Counted from the first letter of the stretch, positions 24,599 through 34,112 are shown. The stretch is 64,000 bases of DNA from Desulfobulbaceae bacterium UBA2273 (GCA_002347095.1 DDWZ01000022.1:1-64000), one strand, 5' to 3'. Notes: generated from the letters alone by a model not told the origin. A program made the numbers and translations.

Positions 24599-26575
24599 AT
24601 GCGACTTACCATGCAGTCCATCCATAACGATATCCTGAAAAATCTCAACAAGATCACCACGGACATGGCTCGGCTCAATTCCCAAATATCCTCGGGAAAG
24701 CAGATGTCCAAGGTCTCCGATGATCCGGTCAATCTCGTGACCGCCCTTGGGATCAGAACCAATCTCACCCAGATCACCTCTTACCAGAGTAATCTCAATT
24801 TCGGCAACAGCATGATCACCGCGTCGGAATCCGCGCTGAACAGCATGAAGGAGATGGCGATCCGCGGCAAGGAGCTGGCCATCCAGATGGCCAACGGCAC
24901 CATGACCCAGGAAAACCGGGATAGCGCCGCCATGGAGGTAAGCCACCTCTGGGAAGAGGCGATCTTTCTGGCAAATTCACAGGTCGCGGGCAAATATGTC
25001 TTCGGCGGCTACCGCACCGCCGGGTACTCCGAAGCAGAACCTGCCCCCTTTATCGCGGATATGGTGGATGGGTATATCGTCAACGGAAACAGCCTGGCTC
25101 CGCTTCTTGCTGCCGATCCGGTCGCATACAGCCTCCCCAACCCCGGGGATCTCACCATCAACGGCGTTGCCATCGGTGCGACAACGGGACTCGACCCTCT
25201 TTCCACGGCCCATGCCGATGCCTCGGCTACGGCCAAAATGGCGGCCATCAATGCCAAGAGCGCCGAAACCGGGGTGACCGCCGATTTCACCGCAGCCAGC
25301 AAAACTGGCGGGACTGTGGCGCTCGGAACCATGAATTCGGGCGATCTGCTCATCAACGGGCAAAATATCTTTGACGGAGTCATCAACCCAGACCCATCGG
25401 CCATCCTTGCCCAGGATTCCGACAATGCTCTAACAAACGCCATCAACGCCCACTCTGCAACCACCGGGGTCATCGCCTCCCGCGACAGCAGTGGCAATCT
25501 GTCCCTTACCGCGGTGGACGGAAGAAATATCCAGATCACCACGACTGCCAATGGGGAAACGATTTCCAAGCTCAACAATTTAACCGGCACAGCATCGGAT
25601 TCCGTTTACTTCGGCGCCGTCCAGCTCAAATCGGACCTGCCCATTACCCTGCAAACCGATCCCGGACCCCCGGAACAGGGCCTGGTTGCCCTGGGCCTGA
25701 GCGGAGGTTCTGCGGCCACCAACGAGGCAAATGATGTTGCCGGCGACGGCCTGCTCATGATCACCACCATCCAGCAACAAAAGGGAAACGTCCGCTATGC
25801 CGGTGATCGCGACAACAACATCGCCGTCAAGGTGGGGGCCACGAGCAGCCTTGAGGTTACCAAGAACGGGATGGACGCGATAATGAGCACCGGCGTATTT
25901 TCCGCACTCAAGGGGCTGGAGAATGCCCTGCTCGGTGAAAAATACACCACCGTGACCGGCGCAAACGAGGTCATCAACAAGACGGCTACCCTCGGCAGCG
26001 GCACCACAGGCCTGGCACAGGCTGGCCTGGCCTTTGTCGATGGAACCCTCGCCTTTACCGTGACCGATCAATCCTTCTACCCGCCACGGACCAAGACCAT
26101 CAACCTTGCGGTTGATATTACCCAGGATACCCCCGAGACCATCGCTTCCCGGATTAACGAGATTCCCGGCATGAATGCCTCCTGGTCAACCGATGGCCAT
26201 CTCACCGTGGCAAGCAGCGATCCGGACCGTTATACCTTTAACTACACGGATTCCAGTAATTTCATGGCAATGAACGGGATCACCCAGGATGCGTTGCAGT
26301 CGCAAGCGACCCAGAAGTCCATCGACGAACTCGGAACCTTGCTGGACAACTTGAGCAACCAGGTATCCGACTTCGGAGCCCGCGCCAACCGCATCGAAGT
26401 ACAGAGTTCGCTCTACATGAACCTGGAGCTGGCGGCACAGGAAAATCTTTCCGGAAAAGAAGATACCGATTTACTCAAGGCGATCATGGAACTGAATGGC
26501 AAGAAAACAGCCTATGAAGCGGCCCTGTCTGCCGCCGCACAGACCATGAAGCTCAGCTTGGTGAACTATATCTAA
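24599..26575 (+). CDS. flgL: Hook-associated protein 3, enlarged
   Basis: 658 residues, about twice the enteric size. It starts MRLTMQSIHNDILKNLNKI with SQISSGKQMSKVSDDPVN, the flagellin-like N-terminal D0/D1 helices, and ends with NRIEVQSSLYMNLELAAQENLSGKEDTDLLKAIMELN and KTAYEAALSAAAQTMKLSLVNYI. The middle, residues about 140-520, is an insert with repeated AINA(H/K)SA(T/E)TGV elements (near residues 220 and 285), suggesting an internal duplication of a beta domain. It joins hook-associated protein 1 to the filament. Last structural gene of this run. Confidence 0.94.
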   Translation: MRLTMQSIHNDILKNLNKITTDMARLNSQISSGKQMSKVSDDPVNLVTALGIRTNLTQITSYQSNLNFGNSMITASESALNSMKEMAIRGKELAIQMANGTMTQENRDSAAMEVSHLWEEAIFLANSQVAGKYVFGGYRTAGYSEAEPAPFIADMVDGYIVNGNSLAPLLAADPVAYSLPNPGDLTINGVAIGATTGLDPLSTAHADASATAKMAAINAKSAETGVTADFTAASKTGGTVALGTMNSGDLLINGQNIFDGVINPDPSAILAQDSDNALTNAINAHSATTGVIASRDSSGNLSLTAVDGRNIQITTTANGETISKLNNLTGTASDSVYFGAVQLKSDLPITLQTDPGPPEQGLVALGLSGGSAATNEANDVAGDGLLMITTIQQQKGNVRYAGDRDNNIAVKVGATSSLEVTKNGMDAIMSTGVFSALKGLENALLGEKYTTVTGANEVINKTATLGSGTTGLAQAGLAFVDGTLAFTVTDQSFYPPRTKTINLAVDITQDTPETIASRINEIPGMNASWSTDGHLTVASSDPDRYTFNYTDSSNFMAMNGITQDALQSQATQKSIDELGTLLDNLSNQVSDFGARANRIEVQSSLYMNLELAAQENLSGKEDTDLLKAIMELNGKKTAYEAALSAAAQTMKLSLVNYI

Positions 26576-26677
26576 ATTCGCCCTTGTCTTGGCCTTGCGA
26601 AAAGGGGAGAATACGTTCAGGGAAGACCGGAACTCCTAAAAAAGGCGTCACACACCAAGCCAGGGAGGGCGAAGGGA

Positions 26678-26944
26678 ATGCTGATCTTATCAAGAAAACA
26701 CGAGGAAGGTATTTCAATCGGAAACGATATTACGATTCGAATCCTTGAAATAAAGGGGGGACAAGTCAAAATCGGGATCGAAGCGCCCCCGGAGATCACC
26801 GTGCACCGAGAGGAAATCTACCTCAAAATTTTAGAGGAGAACCAAAGAGCGGCCCTGGACACCCAAGCCGACTTCTCCTCTCTCGCCACCGCCTTTGCGC
26901 AGGGCAAAGGCACAACGAGCCCCCATCCAGGGCGAGAAAAATAA
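26678..26944 (+). CDS. csrA: Carbon storage regulator CsrA
   Basis: 88 residues. [37 protein letters not shown] and [10 protein letters not shown] are the CsrA core; the usual protein is 60-70 residues, and here about 25 residues extend the C-terminus. It is a dimeric RNA-binding repressor that binds GGA in mRNA leaders, in flagellated bacteria often the flagellin leader. It is next to fliW, whose product binds and inhibits CsrA: a known partner switch tying flagellin level to translation. The leader AGGGAGGGCGAAGGGA carries two GGA triplets, so self-repression is possible. Confidence 0.95.
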   Translation: MLILSRKHEEGISIGNDITIRILEIKGGQVKIGIEAPPEITVHREEIYLKILEENQRAALDTQADFSSLATAFAQGKGTTSPHPGREK

Positions 26945-27040
26945 AAGGTCGCGACGATGCAAGCAGATACCACTCAAGCCCACACGGAGAAGACCATGGC
27001 CCAGAATCTCAATCATGCCTTGCCGCCGGAGGAACATACG

Positions 27041-27481
27041 ATGCTCACCGTTTCCAGCTCGCGGTTTGGCGAGATCCAGGCAGACCCGGACAAGATCATC
27101 ACCATGACCTCGCCTTTTTTGGGATTCCCGGAATCCAAACGCTTCATGCTCATTCCCCATGGCGAGAACACGCCTTTCATGTGGCTGCAGTCCTTGGATG
27201 ATCCGCAGCTTGCCTTTGTGGTTATTCCGGCCTTGATCCTTGTCCCGGACTATAACCCGGCTCTCCCGGCCCAAGCCAGGCAGGAGCTGAAAGCAGGAGA
27301 GGAGGACGAACTCAACATCCTTCTGCTGCTGACCATTCCGCATAACAATCCGCAAAAGATGACCGCCAATCTGCTTGGTCCACTGATGATCAATCCGGAG
27401 CAACGGTTAGCAAAACAGATTATTTTGGACCCGAACAAATGGGATCCTCGCTGGCCGGTCTTTACCGATGATGGGAAATAA
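27041..27481 (+). CDS. fliW: Flagellar assembly factor FliW
   Basis: 146 residues from the ATG that has GGAGG eight bases upstream; it then reads MLTVSSSRFGEIQADPDKIITM, the usual FliW start. In-frame ATGs at 26957 and 26996 would add 15-28 unconserved residues. FPESKRFMLIPH, FMWLQSLDDPQLAFVVIPALILVPDY and NLLGPLMINPEQRLAKQIIL are family motifs. FliW binds CsrA and flagellin in turn, releasing flagellin translation when flagellin is exported. It is about 95 bases after csrA, probably one transcript, and ends in a terminator shared with the opposing flgM. Confidence 0.93.
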   Translation: MLTVSSSRFGEIQADPDKIITMTSPFLGFPESKRFMLIPHGENTPFMWLQSLDDPQLAFVVIPALILVPDYNPALPAQARQELKAGEEDELNILLLLTIPHNNPQKMTANLLGPLMINPEQRLAKQIILDPNKWDPRWPVFTDDGK

Positions 27482-27487
27482 AACAAG

Positions 27488-27520
27488 AATGGGGCGCCTG
27501 CCGGCAGCAAGCACCCCATT
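27488..27520. terminator. Bidirectional terminator between fliW and flgM
   Basis: AATGGGG and CCCCATT arms enclose a 19-base loop that contains a further GCCGGC. An A-rich stretch follows on the plus strand and a T-rich TTCTTGTTTTATTT follows on the minus strand, so termination is best for the leftward flgM transcript. Confidence 0.65.
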
Positions 27521-27560
27521 AAGAGAAAAAAAATTAAGCGAAGAAAAAATGCGGAAAAGA

Positions 27561-27863
27561 CTAATTCACCACAGACTCAGAAAGCAGGCTGGTCAACATA
27601 TTATCTGCAATCCTGTGTGGATCAACGGTATAATCGCCGGCGGCGATCTTTTCCTTAAGGGCCTGCACCTTATCGGCCCGCACATCAGGGGTTTGCGCAA
27701 GAATAGCCTTGGCTTTCTGCACATCCTGAGAACCGGCGGAAAGCTCCACTGTATCGGCAGGGACAGCTTTGCCCGGATTCGCCTTAGAGGCAGCCGCCTC
27801 CTCGGATCTTTTGAGCTGAACCTTCTCCGTCTTAACCTGCGGAAAAATACCTGTCAGTTTCAT
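27561..27863 (-). CDS. flgM: Anti-sigma-28 factor FlgM
   Basis: 100 residues. DTVELSAGSQDVQKAKAILAQTPDVRADKVQALKEKIAAGDY and VDPHRIADNMLTSLL match the sigma-28-binding helices of FlgM. It holds FliA inactive until it is exported through the finished hook. The start has AGGAG seven bases upstream. A consensus sigma-28 promoter lies 100 bases upstream, the expected negative feedback. It converges on fliW. Confidence 0.93.
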   Translation of the reverse strand: MKLTGIFPQVKTEKVQLKRSEEAAASKANPGKAVPADTVELSAGSQDVQKAKAILAQTPDVRADKVQALKEKIAAGDYTVDPHRIADNMLTSLLSESVVN

Positions 27864-27965
27864 GACCAACTCCTGGCGTCCATGCGGGTGCACCGCCATC
27901 CTTAACCTTCAACGCATAGTCCTGGACCCTTGCCCAAGCCATGCACCTACAATATCTTACTTATC

Positions 27966-27992
27966 ATATCGGCTATTCAACGACAAACTTAA
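27966..27992 (-). promoter_or_regulatory. Sigma-28 (FliA) promoter of flgM
   Basis: On the minus strand TTAAGTTT, then 11 bases, then GCCGATAT. The consensus is TAAAGTTT-N11-GCCGATAA; only two bases differ and the spacing is exact. The transcript would start near 27959 with a leader of about 95 bases. Confidence 0.85.
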
Positions 27993-28212
27993 TAAATAAA
28001 TTCATGCCGGTTTGCTAAATCACGCCTAAATCGCACTATCTTATTGACTTTATTACAATTTACCACGCCATTTCTTCTCCCCCAACGAAAATCTGCCCCC
28101 TCCCTTGCAGACCATTCATAAGGCTATACCGTCCCGGCGCTCCTCTCTGTTGCCCAACAAGAAGACGCGGGCCGGTGTTGCCAAACAGGTATGCTGCTGG
28201 TAGTATCTGCCC

Positions 28213-30891
28213 ATGAAAAATCTCGACCCTGTGTATCTCATCGACGGAAGCGCCTACATCTACAGGGCCTACCATGCCATTGCCCCGCTCACCAACAAGA
28301 GCGGCCTGCCCACCCATGCGGTGTATGGGTTCACCAACATCCTGCTCCGGGTTCTGCGGGAAAAGGCGCCCAGGTTTCTCGGCATCGCCTTTGATGTGCG
28401 GGGGCCGAACTTCCGCCACGAGATGTACCAACCTTACAAGGCAAACCGTCCGGCCATGCCCGACGACCTTGCCTGCCAGATCCCCTACATCAAGGAGATC
28501 GTCGCCGCCCACAACATCGCCTGCCTGGAGCGCCAGGGCTTCGAGGCCGACGACCTGATCGCCTCGGCGGCCAAAAAACTGGCGGCCCAAGGGCATCCGG
28601 TGATCGTGGTCTCCGGGGACAAGGATCTCCTGCAGCTCGTTTCCGAATCCATCACCGTCTGGGACCCCATGCGGGACGTATTCATGGACCCGGCGGCGGT
28701 GCAAAAAAAATACAATATCCCGGTGGACCGTCTCCTCGATTTTTTCGCCCTGATGGGCGACAGCTCGGACAACGTGCCCGGGGTGGCCGGCATCGGCCCG
28801 AAAACCGCGGAAAAATTAATCAATCAATGCGGATCGCTGGAAGGGCTCTACCAGAATATCGAGACCATCTCCCAGGCAAAGCTCAAGGAAAAACTCCTGG
28901 CCAACAGGGAAAACGCCTTTCTCTCCCGTCGGCTCATCGCCCTCAAAGATGATCTTGCCTCGCCGGAACTTGCGGAATATGAAATCCCCGCACCCAACGA
29001 AGAAAAACTCCAGGAGCTTTACGCCTTCCTCGACTTCAGCCGTTTGCTCAAAACCCAGACCACTACCGCTGTTGCCCTTGAGACCAAGGGGTTCCAGCTC
29101 GTCACCACGGAAAGCCAGCTCCGGGATATCTGCCGCCAGTTGGCCGAGGTTCCCTTGCTGGTGCTGGACACGGAAACAACCTCCCTGGACCCGCTGGTGG
29201 CCGAGCTGGTTGGCATCTCCCTGTGCGGCTCAGCCGAGGAGGCCTATTATCTGCCCATCGGCCACCGGGACAGCGACGGAAACCCGGTGGCCGGCCAATT
29301 ACCCCTGGCCCTGGTCCAGAAAAACCTGGGCCCTTTTTTTTCCGACCCCAACCTGCCCAAGCTCGGCCACAACCTCAAATTCGATCTGCCCATTCTGGAA
29401 AATCATGGCCTGCCGCTCAATACCCCCCTGTGGGACACCATGATCGCCTCCTACCTCCTCGACCCTTCCCGCCGTTCCCAGAAGCTCGACGACCTGTGCC
29501 TGGAGATGCTCGGCAAGCGGCTGACCAGCTTCGGCGAGGTCACCGCAGGGGACAAGCGGCCGGACAGCTTTGCTTACGTGGCCCCGGAAGCGGCCAAGGA
29601 CTATTCCTGCGAGGATGTGGTCGGCGCCTTTCTGCTCTGGCAGCGGTTCCGGCCGCAGCTCGAAGCGTTTGGCCTCTGGGAGCTTTTCTCCGACCTGGAG
29701 ATGGCGCTGGTCCCCATTCTGGTCCACATGGAACAAACCGGCATCACCGTGGACCAGAACCAACTGCAGCGGTTGTCCGAGGATTTCGGCCGCCAACTGG
29801 AGGATTTGGAAAAGACCATCTATGCCATGGCCGGAGAGGAGTTCAACATCAACTCCACCCGCCAGCTCGGCGAGATCCTCTTTGCCAAGCTGGGGTTGCC
29901 CCAGGGGCGGAAAACCAAGACCGGCTATTCCACCGATGTCAAGGTGCTGGAAAGCCTGGCCCGGCAGCACGACCTGCCCGCGGCGATCCTGGCCCACCGC
30001 AGCTTAAGCAAGCTCAAGAACACCTATGTGGACAGGCTGCCGGAGCTCATCCACCCCACAACCGGGCGGGTCCACACCTCGTTCAACCAGACGGTCACCG
30101 CCACCGGCCGCTTGAGCAGCAGCAACCCGAATCTGCAGAACATCCCGATCCGCACCCCCGAGGGGCAGAAGATCCGGGCCGCTTTCGTTGCCGCGCCGGG
30201 CCAGCTCTTTTTGTCGGCGGATTATTCCCAGATCGACCTGCGGGTCATGGCCCATTATGCCCAGGATCCGGCCCTGCTGGCCGCCTTCCGCGCGGGCCAG
30301 GACGTGCACAGCCAGACCGCGGCCGAGATCTTCCGGGTCAATGCCGCCTTTATCTCGCCGGAGATGCGGCGGGTGGCAAAGACCATCAACTTCGGGATCA
30401 TTTACGGGATCAGCGCCTTCGGCCTGGCCGCCCAGCTCAACCTGAGCCGCAAGGAGGCAGCCACCTTCATCGAGCGCTACTTCGCCCACTACGCCGGAGT
30501 GAAGCGCTTCATGGAAGAGATCGTCGAAAAGGCCCGGCAGGACGGCTTTGTCACCACCCTGCTCAACCGGCGCAGGTTGCTGCCCGACATCAACAGCTCC
30601 AACAAGGCCAGCCGTGAATTCGCCGAGCGCACCGCAATCAACACCCCGATCCAGGGCACGGCCGCGGACATCATCAAGCTGGCCACCATTGCCGCCACCC
30701 GCCGGATCAGCGAACAGGGACTGAGCGCCAAGCTCCTGCTCCAGATCCACGACGAGCTGGTCTTCGAGGTTCCGGCCGCGGAAATAGAAAAAACCGCAGC
30801 CGTGGTCAAGGAGGCCATGGAAGGGGTCATGCAGCTTGACGTCCCCCTGGTGGTGAACACGGTGGTGGGGGAAAACCTGGCCAAGGTGTAA
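28213..30891 (+). CDS. polA: DNA polymerase I
   Basis: 892 residues with all three domains. Residues 1-290: 5'-3' exonuclease (YLIDGSAYIYRAYHA, VSGDKDLLQL, ALMGDSSDNVPGVAGIGPKTA). Residues about 300-500: 3'-5' exonuclease with an apparently intact DTE motif (LLVLDTETTSLDP) and a later YSCEDV. Residues about 510-892: polymerase with ADYSQIDLRVMAHYA (motif A), RRVAKTINFGIIYG (motif B) and QIHDELVFEVP (motif C). It processes Okazaki fragments and fills repair gaps. It stands alone. The 349 bases before it hold the flgM promoter in the other direction and no other gene; I see no clear polA promoter. Confidence 0.98.
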   Translation: MKNLDPVYLIDGSAYIYRAYHAIAPLTNKSGLPTHAVYGFTNILLRVLREKAPRFLGIAFDVRGPNFRHEMYQPYKANRPAMPDDLACQIPYIKEIVAAHNIACLERQGFEADDLIASAAKKLAAQGHPVIVVSGDKDLLQLVSESITVWDPMRDVFMDPAAVQKKYNIPVDRLLDFFALMGDSSDNVPGVAGIGPKTAEKLINQCGSLEGLYQNIETISQAKLKEKLLANRENAFLSRRLIALKDDLASPELAEYEIPAPNEEKLQELYAFLDFSRLLKTQTTTAVALETKGFQLVTTESQLRDICRQLAEVPLLVLDTETTSLDPLVAELVGISLCGSAEEAYYLPIGHRDSDGNPVAGQLPLALVQKNLGPFFSDPNLPKLGHNLKFDLPILENHGLPLNTPLWDTMIASYLLDPSRRSQKLDDLCLEMLGKRLTSFGEVTAGDKRPDSFAYVAPEAAKDYSCEDVVGAFLLWQRFRPQLEAFGLWELFSDLEMALVPILVHMEQTGITVDQNQLQRLSEDFGRQLEDLEKTIYAMAGEEFNINSTRQLGEILFAKLGLPQGRKTKTGYSTDVKVLESLARQHDLPAAILAHRSLSKLKNTYVDRLPELIHPTTGRVHTSFNQTVTATGRLSSSNPNLQNIPIRTPEGQKIRAAFVAAPGQLFLSADYSQIDLRVMAHYAQDPALLAAFRAGQDVHSQTAAEIFRVNAAFISPEMRRVAKTINFGIIYGISAFGLAAQLNLSRKEAATFIERYFAHYAGVKRFMEEIVEKARQDGFVTTLLNRRRLLPDINSSNKASREFAERTAINTPIQGTAADIIKLATIAATRRISEQGLSAKLLLQIHDELVFEVPAAEIEKTAAVVKEAMEGVMQLDVPLVVNTVVGENLAKV

Positions 30892-31004
30892 GGGACATCC
30901 CCCTGGGGCTGCTTAAATCCATTGACTGTCTCCGGGAAAAAAATTAGGATAACGTCCTGAATTTCAAACAAAACAGCCTTCTCATCATTACCTGTGGGTG
31001 ACAC

Positions 31005-32897
31005 ATGCTCGACTTCATGCGCCGCAAGGCCAAATCGACCTATATTCAGGCGATCATCCTCATCATCATTCTGGTTTTTGTCTTCTGGGGGGTGAACTCT
31101 TCCCAGCAAGGCGGCCCCGACGCCATTGCCACAGTCAATGGCCAGAAAATCTCCTTGCGGCAATACCAGCAGGCCCACGAACAGACGGTCAACAGGTATC
31201 AGGAGCAGTTCGGCGGCACCCTGCCTCCGGAGCTGCTTGAGGTCTTGAACCTGAAGCAGCAGGTGCTGAACCAGATCATCCAGGAACTGCTCATGCAACA
31301 GGGCGCCAAAGAAGCGGGGTTGATTGTCGGCAATGAGGAGGTGCGCAAGGTTATCCATGGCATGGATGCCTTCCGGGAAGAAGGGATCTTCAAACTCGAC
31401 CGCTACAAAACGCTCCTTGCCTCCTCAAAAATGACCACGGCTGATTTTGAAAACAACGTGCGCAACGATCTGCTCCACGCCAAGATTCTTGCCCACCTTT
31501 CCCGGTTCGGCCGAGTCTCCGACAGCGAGATCAAAGACCGGTTCGCCTTTGACAACGATCAACTCAAGCTCGAATATGTCGCCTTCAACGCGGATGATTT
31601 CCGGACTGCGGGCCCGGTGGCCGATCAGGAGCTGAACACCTTTTTTGCGGAACGCAAGCAAGCCTACCTGACCGAACCGCAGGTCAAGCTCCGATACATC
31701 ACCTTTCGCAATGAACAGGGGCTGGCCGCCATCCAGGTAAGCGATCAGGAGATCGAACAGTACTACACCTTAAACCCGGACAAATTTTCCGCCCCCGAGC
31801 AGCGCCAGGCCCGGCACATCCTGCTTCGCTCCGATGCCAAGGAGAGCCCGGAGCTGCGAGACGCCAAGCGCAAAAAACTGGAGGCCATCCTGGCGCTGGC
31901 CAAGACGGGCAAGGATTTTGCTCAACTGGCCAGGGAACACTCCGAGGACTCATCCGGGGAAAAAGGCGGCAACCTCGGCTTTTTCCGCAAGGAGCAGATG
32001 GTTCAGCCCTTTGCCGAGGCGGCCTTTGCTCTCAAGGAAGGAGAGATCAGCGGCGTCGTGGAGACGCAATTCGGCCTCCATCTCATCAAGCTTGAGCAGA
32101 TCAAGCCGGCGCAGGTGACCACCCTTGCCGCGGCGCGGGAACAGATCGCCAATGAACTCAAGGCCCAGCGCGGCAAGGACCTTACCTTCCAACTGGCAAA
32201 CCAGGCCTACGAAGGAATCATCCAGGCCGGCAGCCTGGACAAGTATGCGACCGAGGCGTCGGCGCCGGTGCAGACAACCGATTATTTTACCCAGAGCAAC
32301 CTTCCCGCACCGCTGGCAGGGCCGCCCGCGCTTGTCAAAACCATCTTCGCCCTGAAAAAGGGCGAGTTGAGTTCATTGCTCGAGATCAACGGCGGCTACG
32401 CCATTCTCTATGTGGACGAAGTGAAGGAACCCCAGGTTCCGGCGCTGTCCGAGGTCCGCGCCAGGGTGGAAAAGGATTTTCTTGACGAGCAGGCCCAGGC
32501 AAAGGCCAAGGATGCAGCCGTAGCCTTGCTGGCTCAGGCCAAAAAGGAAGGCTCCCTTGTTGCCGGGGCGGAAAAGACCAAGAGCCGGATTCAGGAAACC
32601 TCTTTTTTCACGAGAAGCCAGCAGGCAGCCAGCGGCTTGCCCGCGCCCGTCGCCGCGCAGGGCTTGAAACTCAGCGGTGCTTCACCGTACCCTGAGGAGA
32701 TCGCGGAAAACGGCACCACTTTTTATGTCCTCCATTTCAAGGAAGACAAACCGGCAAGCGAGGATGTATTTGCCGGCCGGAAAGAAGCGCTGCGAAAAAT
32801 GCTGACCCAGGAAAAACAGATGCAGGTCATGGGCTCTTGGCTCGCGTATCTCCAGAGCCGGGCCACAATCACCACCGATAAGAAGTTTTTGGAGTAA
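31005..32897 (+). CDS. ppiD: PpiD/SurA-type membrane-anchored peptidyl-prolyl isomerase
   Basis: 630 residues, close to PpiD (about 620). A single N-terminal anchor (AIILIIILVFVFWGV, residues 16-32) places the bulk in the periplasm. ATVNGQKISLRQYQQAHEQ starts the SurA-N-like chaperone region. The parvulin domain at about 265-360 has RQARHILL, LAREHSEDSSGEKGGNLGFF and TQFGLHLIKLE. It assists folding of outer-membrane and secreted proteins. Transcribed alone after polA. A hairpin at 32904-32936 follows the stop. Confidence 0.9.
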   Translation: MLDFMRRKAKSTYIQAIILIIILVFVFWGVNSSQQGGPDAIATVNGQKISLRQYQQAHEQTVNRYQEQFGGTLPPELLEVLNLKQQVLNQIIQELLMQQGAKEAGLIVGNEEVRKVIHGMDAFREEGIFKLDRYKTLLASSKMTTADFENNVRNDLLHAKILAHLSRFGRVSDSEIKDRFAFDNDQLKLEYVAFNADDFRTAGPVADQELNTFFAERKQAYLTEPQVKLRYITFRNEQGLAAIQVSDQEIEQYYTLNPDKFSAPEQRQARHILLRSDAKESPELRDAKRKKLEAILALAKTGKDFAQLAREHSEDSSGEKGGNLGFFRKEQMVQPFAEAAFALKEGEISGVVETQFGLHLIKLEQIKPAQVTTLAAAREQIANELKAQRGKDLTFQLANQAYEGIIQAGSLDKYATEASAPVQTTDYFTQSNLPAPLAGPPALVKTIFALKKGELSSLLEINGGYAILYVDEVKEPQVPALSEVRARVEKDFLDEQAQAKAKDAAVALLAQAKKEGSLVAGAEKTKSRIQETSFFTRSQQAASGLPAPVAAQGLKLSGASPYPEEIAENGTTFYVLHFKEDKPASEDVFAGRKEALRKMLTQEKQMQVMGSWLAYLQSRATITTDKKFLE

Positions 32898-32903
32898 GCA
32901 GTC

Positions 32904-32936
32904 CAGTCTCGCCACGCGGCAAACGTAGCGAGACTG
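32904..32936. other. Hairpin between convergent ppiD and dnaJ-like genes
   Basis: CAGTCTCGC and GCGAGACTG are perfect 9-base arms around a 15-base loop. There is no T run. The right part (GCGAGACTGTGAAGCCGATG) resembles a stretch inside the palindromic repeat copy at 35868, so it may be a decayed fragment of that repeat. Confidence 0.5.
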
Positions 32937-32969
32937 TGAAGCCGATGGCCGCCCTGTGGCCGCTGGCGA

Positions 32970-33296
32970 TTATTTGCCGCGGCCCGGGCTCCAAAGGGGA
33001 TCATCCCCAAAACGCTCCATCCACCAGTCTTCCCCGTCAAGGGGCTGATCCTCCCCCGGCACCAGGGGGATTTTGTACTTTTTCCCATATTCCAAAAGAA
33101 TCTGGCACGCCTCGGTGAGCCGGTGCATTTCCAGCCTCTGCACTTCCGGCCCCGCCTCCTTGTGCCGGGCAAGATCGGGATGATGCTCCTTGGAGAGCCG
33201 TCGGTAGGCTTTTTTTATCTCGGCCAGGCTTGCCTGGTCCGGCAAACCCAAGAGAGTCTTGGCCTCCACGATCTTTTTCCATTCATCGTTGGTCAT
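32970..33296 (-). CDS. DnaJ-domain protein
   Basis: 108 residues, little more than a J domain. LLGLPDQASLAEIKKAYRRLSKEHHPDLA holds the HPD triad that stimulates Hsp70 ATPase. No zinc finger or substrate domain is present; the C-terminus is short and tryptophan-rich (DWWMERFGDDPLW). Its ATG overlaps the plsY stop codon (ATGA), so it is the second gene of a two-gene unit. It probably recruits DnaK to an unknown client. The partner is not visible. Confidence 0.88.
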   Translation of the reverse strand: MTNDEWKKIVEAKTLLGLPDQASLAEIKKAYRRLSKEHHPDLARHKEAGPEVQRLEMHRLTEACQILLEYGKKYKIPLVPGEDQPLDGEDWWMERFGDDPLWSPGRGK

Positions 33297-33907
33297 GCGC
33301 TGTTCGAGCCGGAGTCTTTTTTTCTCCAGCTCTTTTCCTCATGCTTCATGAGACGCTCGATGTTGTCCCGATGCTTGAGCCAGATCAACGCCCCTATCCC
33401 GAACGCCAGGAGGGAATTACTCACCGAACCGGAGAGCAGCCAGACCAAACCCGGCATCAGCAGGGCCACGGTGAGCGAACCCAGGGAAACATAGCCCCAG
33501 TTGTAGACCACCCCGACAAAGAGAAACATGCCGATGAGCGCCGCGGCCGGCTCAAGATAGAGAAAGATGCCCAGCGCCGTGGCCACGCCCTTGCCGCCCT
33601 TAAACCGCAAATACAGCGGATAGAGATGGCCCAGAAAGGCCGCGCCGCCGCAGAGCGCTACCCACAGCTCCCGCTGGCCGCTATTCTCCAGCAACCAGGC
33701 CGCGGCAAGCATCGGCAGAATGGCCTTGAGCGCATCGCAGGCCAGGGTGAGCACCCCAAGCTTTTTGCCGGCCAGCCGGGCAACATTGGTGGCGCCGATA
33801 TTGCCGCTGCCCGCACCGCGCACGTCAATACCCGCAAGTTTTCCCAACACCAGACCAAAGGGTATTGAGCCTATGAGATATGAGCCGAGAACCAGGATAT
33901 ATTCCAT
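33293..33907 (-). CDS. plsY: Glycerol-3-phosphate acyltransferase PlsY
   Basis: 204 residues. It moves an acyl group from acyl-phosphate to glycerol-3-phosphate, the first step of phospholipid synthesis, in the inner membrane. Motifs: LGSYLIGSIPFGLVLGK, RGAGSGNIGATNVAR, KGGKGVATALGIFL and KHRDNIERL, all family hallmarks, with about five membrane helices. The reading frame continues 43 codons further upstream, but the conserved start is MEYILVLGSY with GGGG nearby. Coupled to the J-domain gene. Confidence 0.95.
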   Translation of the reverse strand: MEYILVLGSYLIGSIPFGLVLGKLAGIDVRGAGSGNIGATNVARLAGKKLGVLTLACDALKAILPMLAAAWLLENSGQRELWVALCGGAAFLGHLYPLYLRFKGGKGVATALGIFLYLEPAAALIGMFLFVGVVYNWGYVSLGSLTVALLMPGLVWLLSGSVSNSLLAFGIGALIWLKHRDNIERLMKHEEKSWRKKDSGSNSA

Positions 33908-34070
33908 GCCGCCCCTGCCAGAGTATGGATAAAAAACGTCTTCCGCGCCAGTCACTCTAAACCGCAAGACGACATTTTTCATGCTTAATTTTCTGTTTTC
34001 AGCCGTCAGACCGCAGCCATCAACACAGTTTTGCAAAAAAAACCAATCCGGACCAAAAATATCTTTGTTC

Positions 34071-34112
34071 TTGATTTAAGTCAACGCCCGGGGGGATAAT
34101 TACCGCTATAGT
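34071..34112 (+). promoter_or_regulatory. HcpR/FNR-type site and promoter of hcp
   Basis: TTGATTTAAGTCAA (34071-34084) is a near-perfect palindrome of the CRP/FNR type, close to the TTGAC-N4-GTCAA motif reported for HcpR in Desulfovibrio. TATAGT at 34107-34112 would be the -10, so transcription starts near 34119 and the palindrome centre is at -41.5, the standard class II activator position. No good -35 is present, as expected for an activated promoter. Confidence 0.75.

Noticed and set aside
27871..27886. TGGCGGTGCACCCGCA before flgM as a sigma-54 promoter
   Set aside because: GG and GC spacing fits, but several consensus bases fail and the start site would fall within the start codon region. 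The sigma-28 site upstream is far better.
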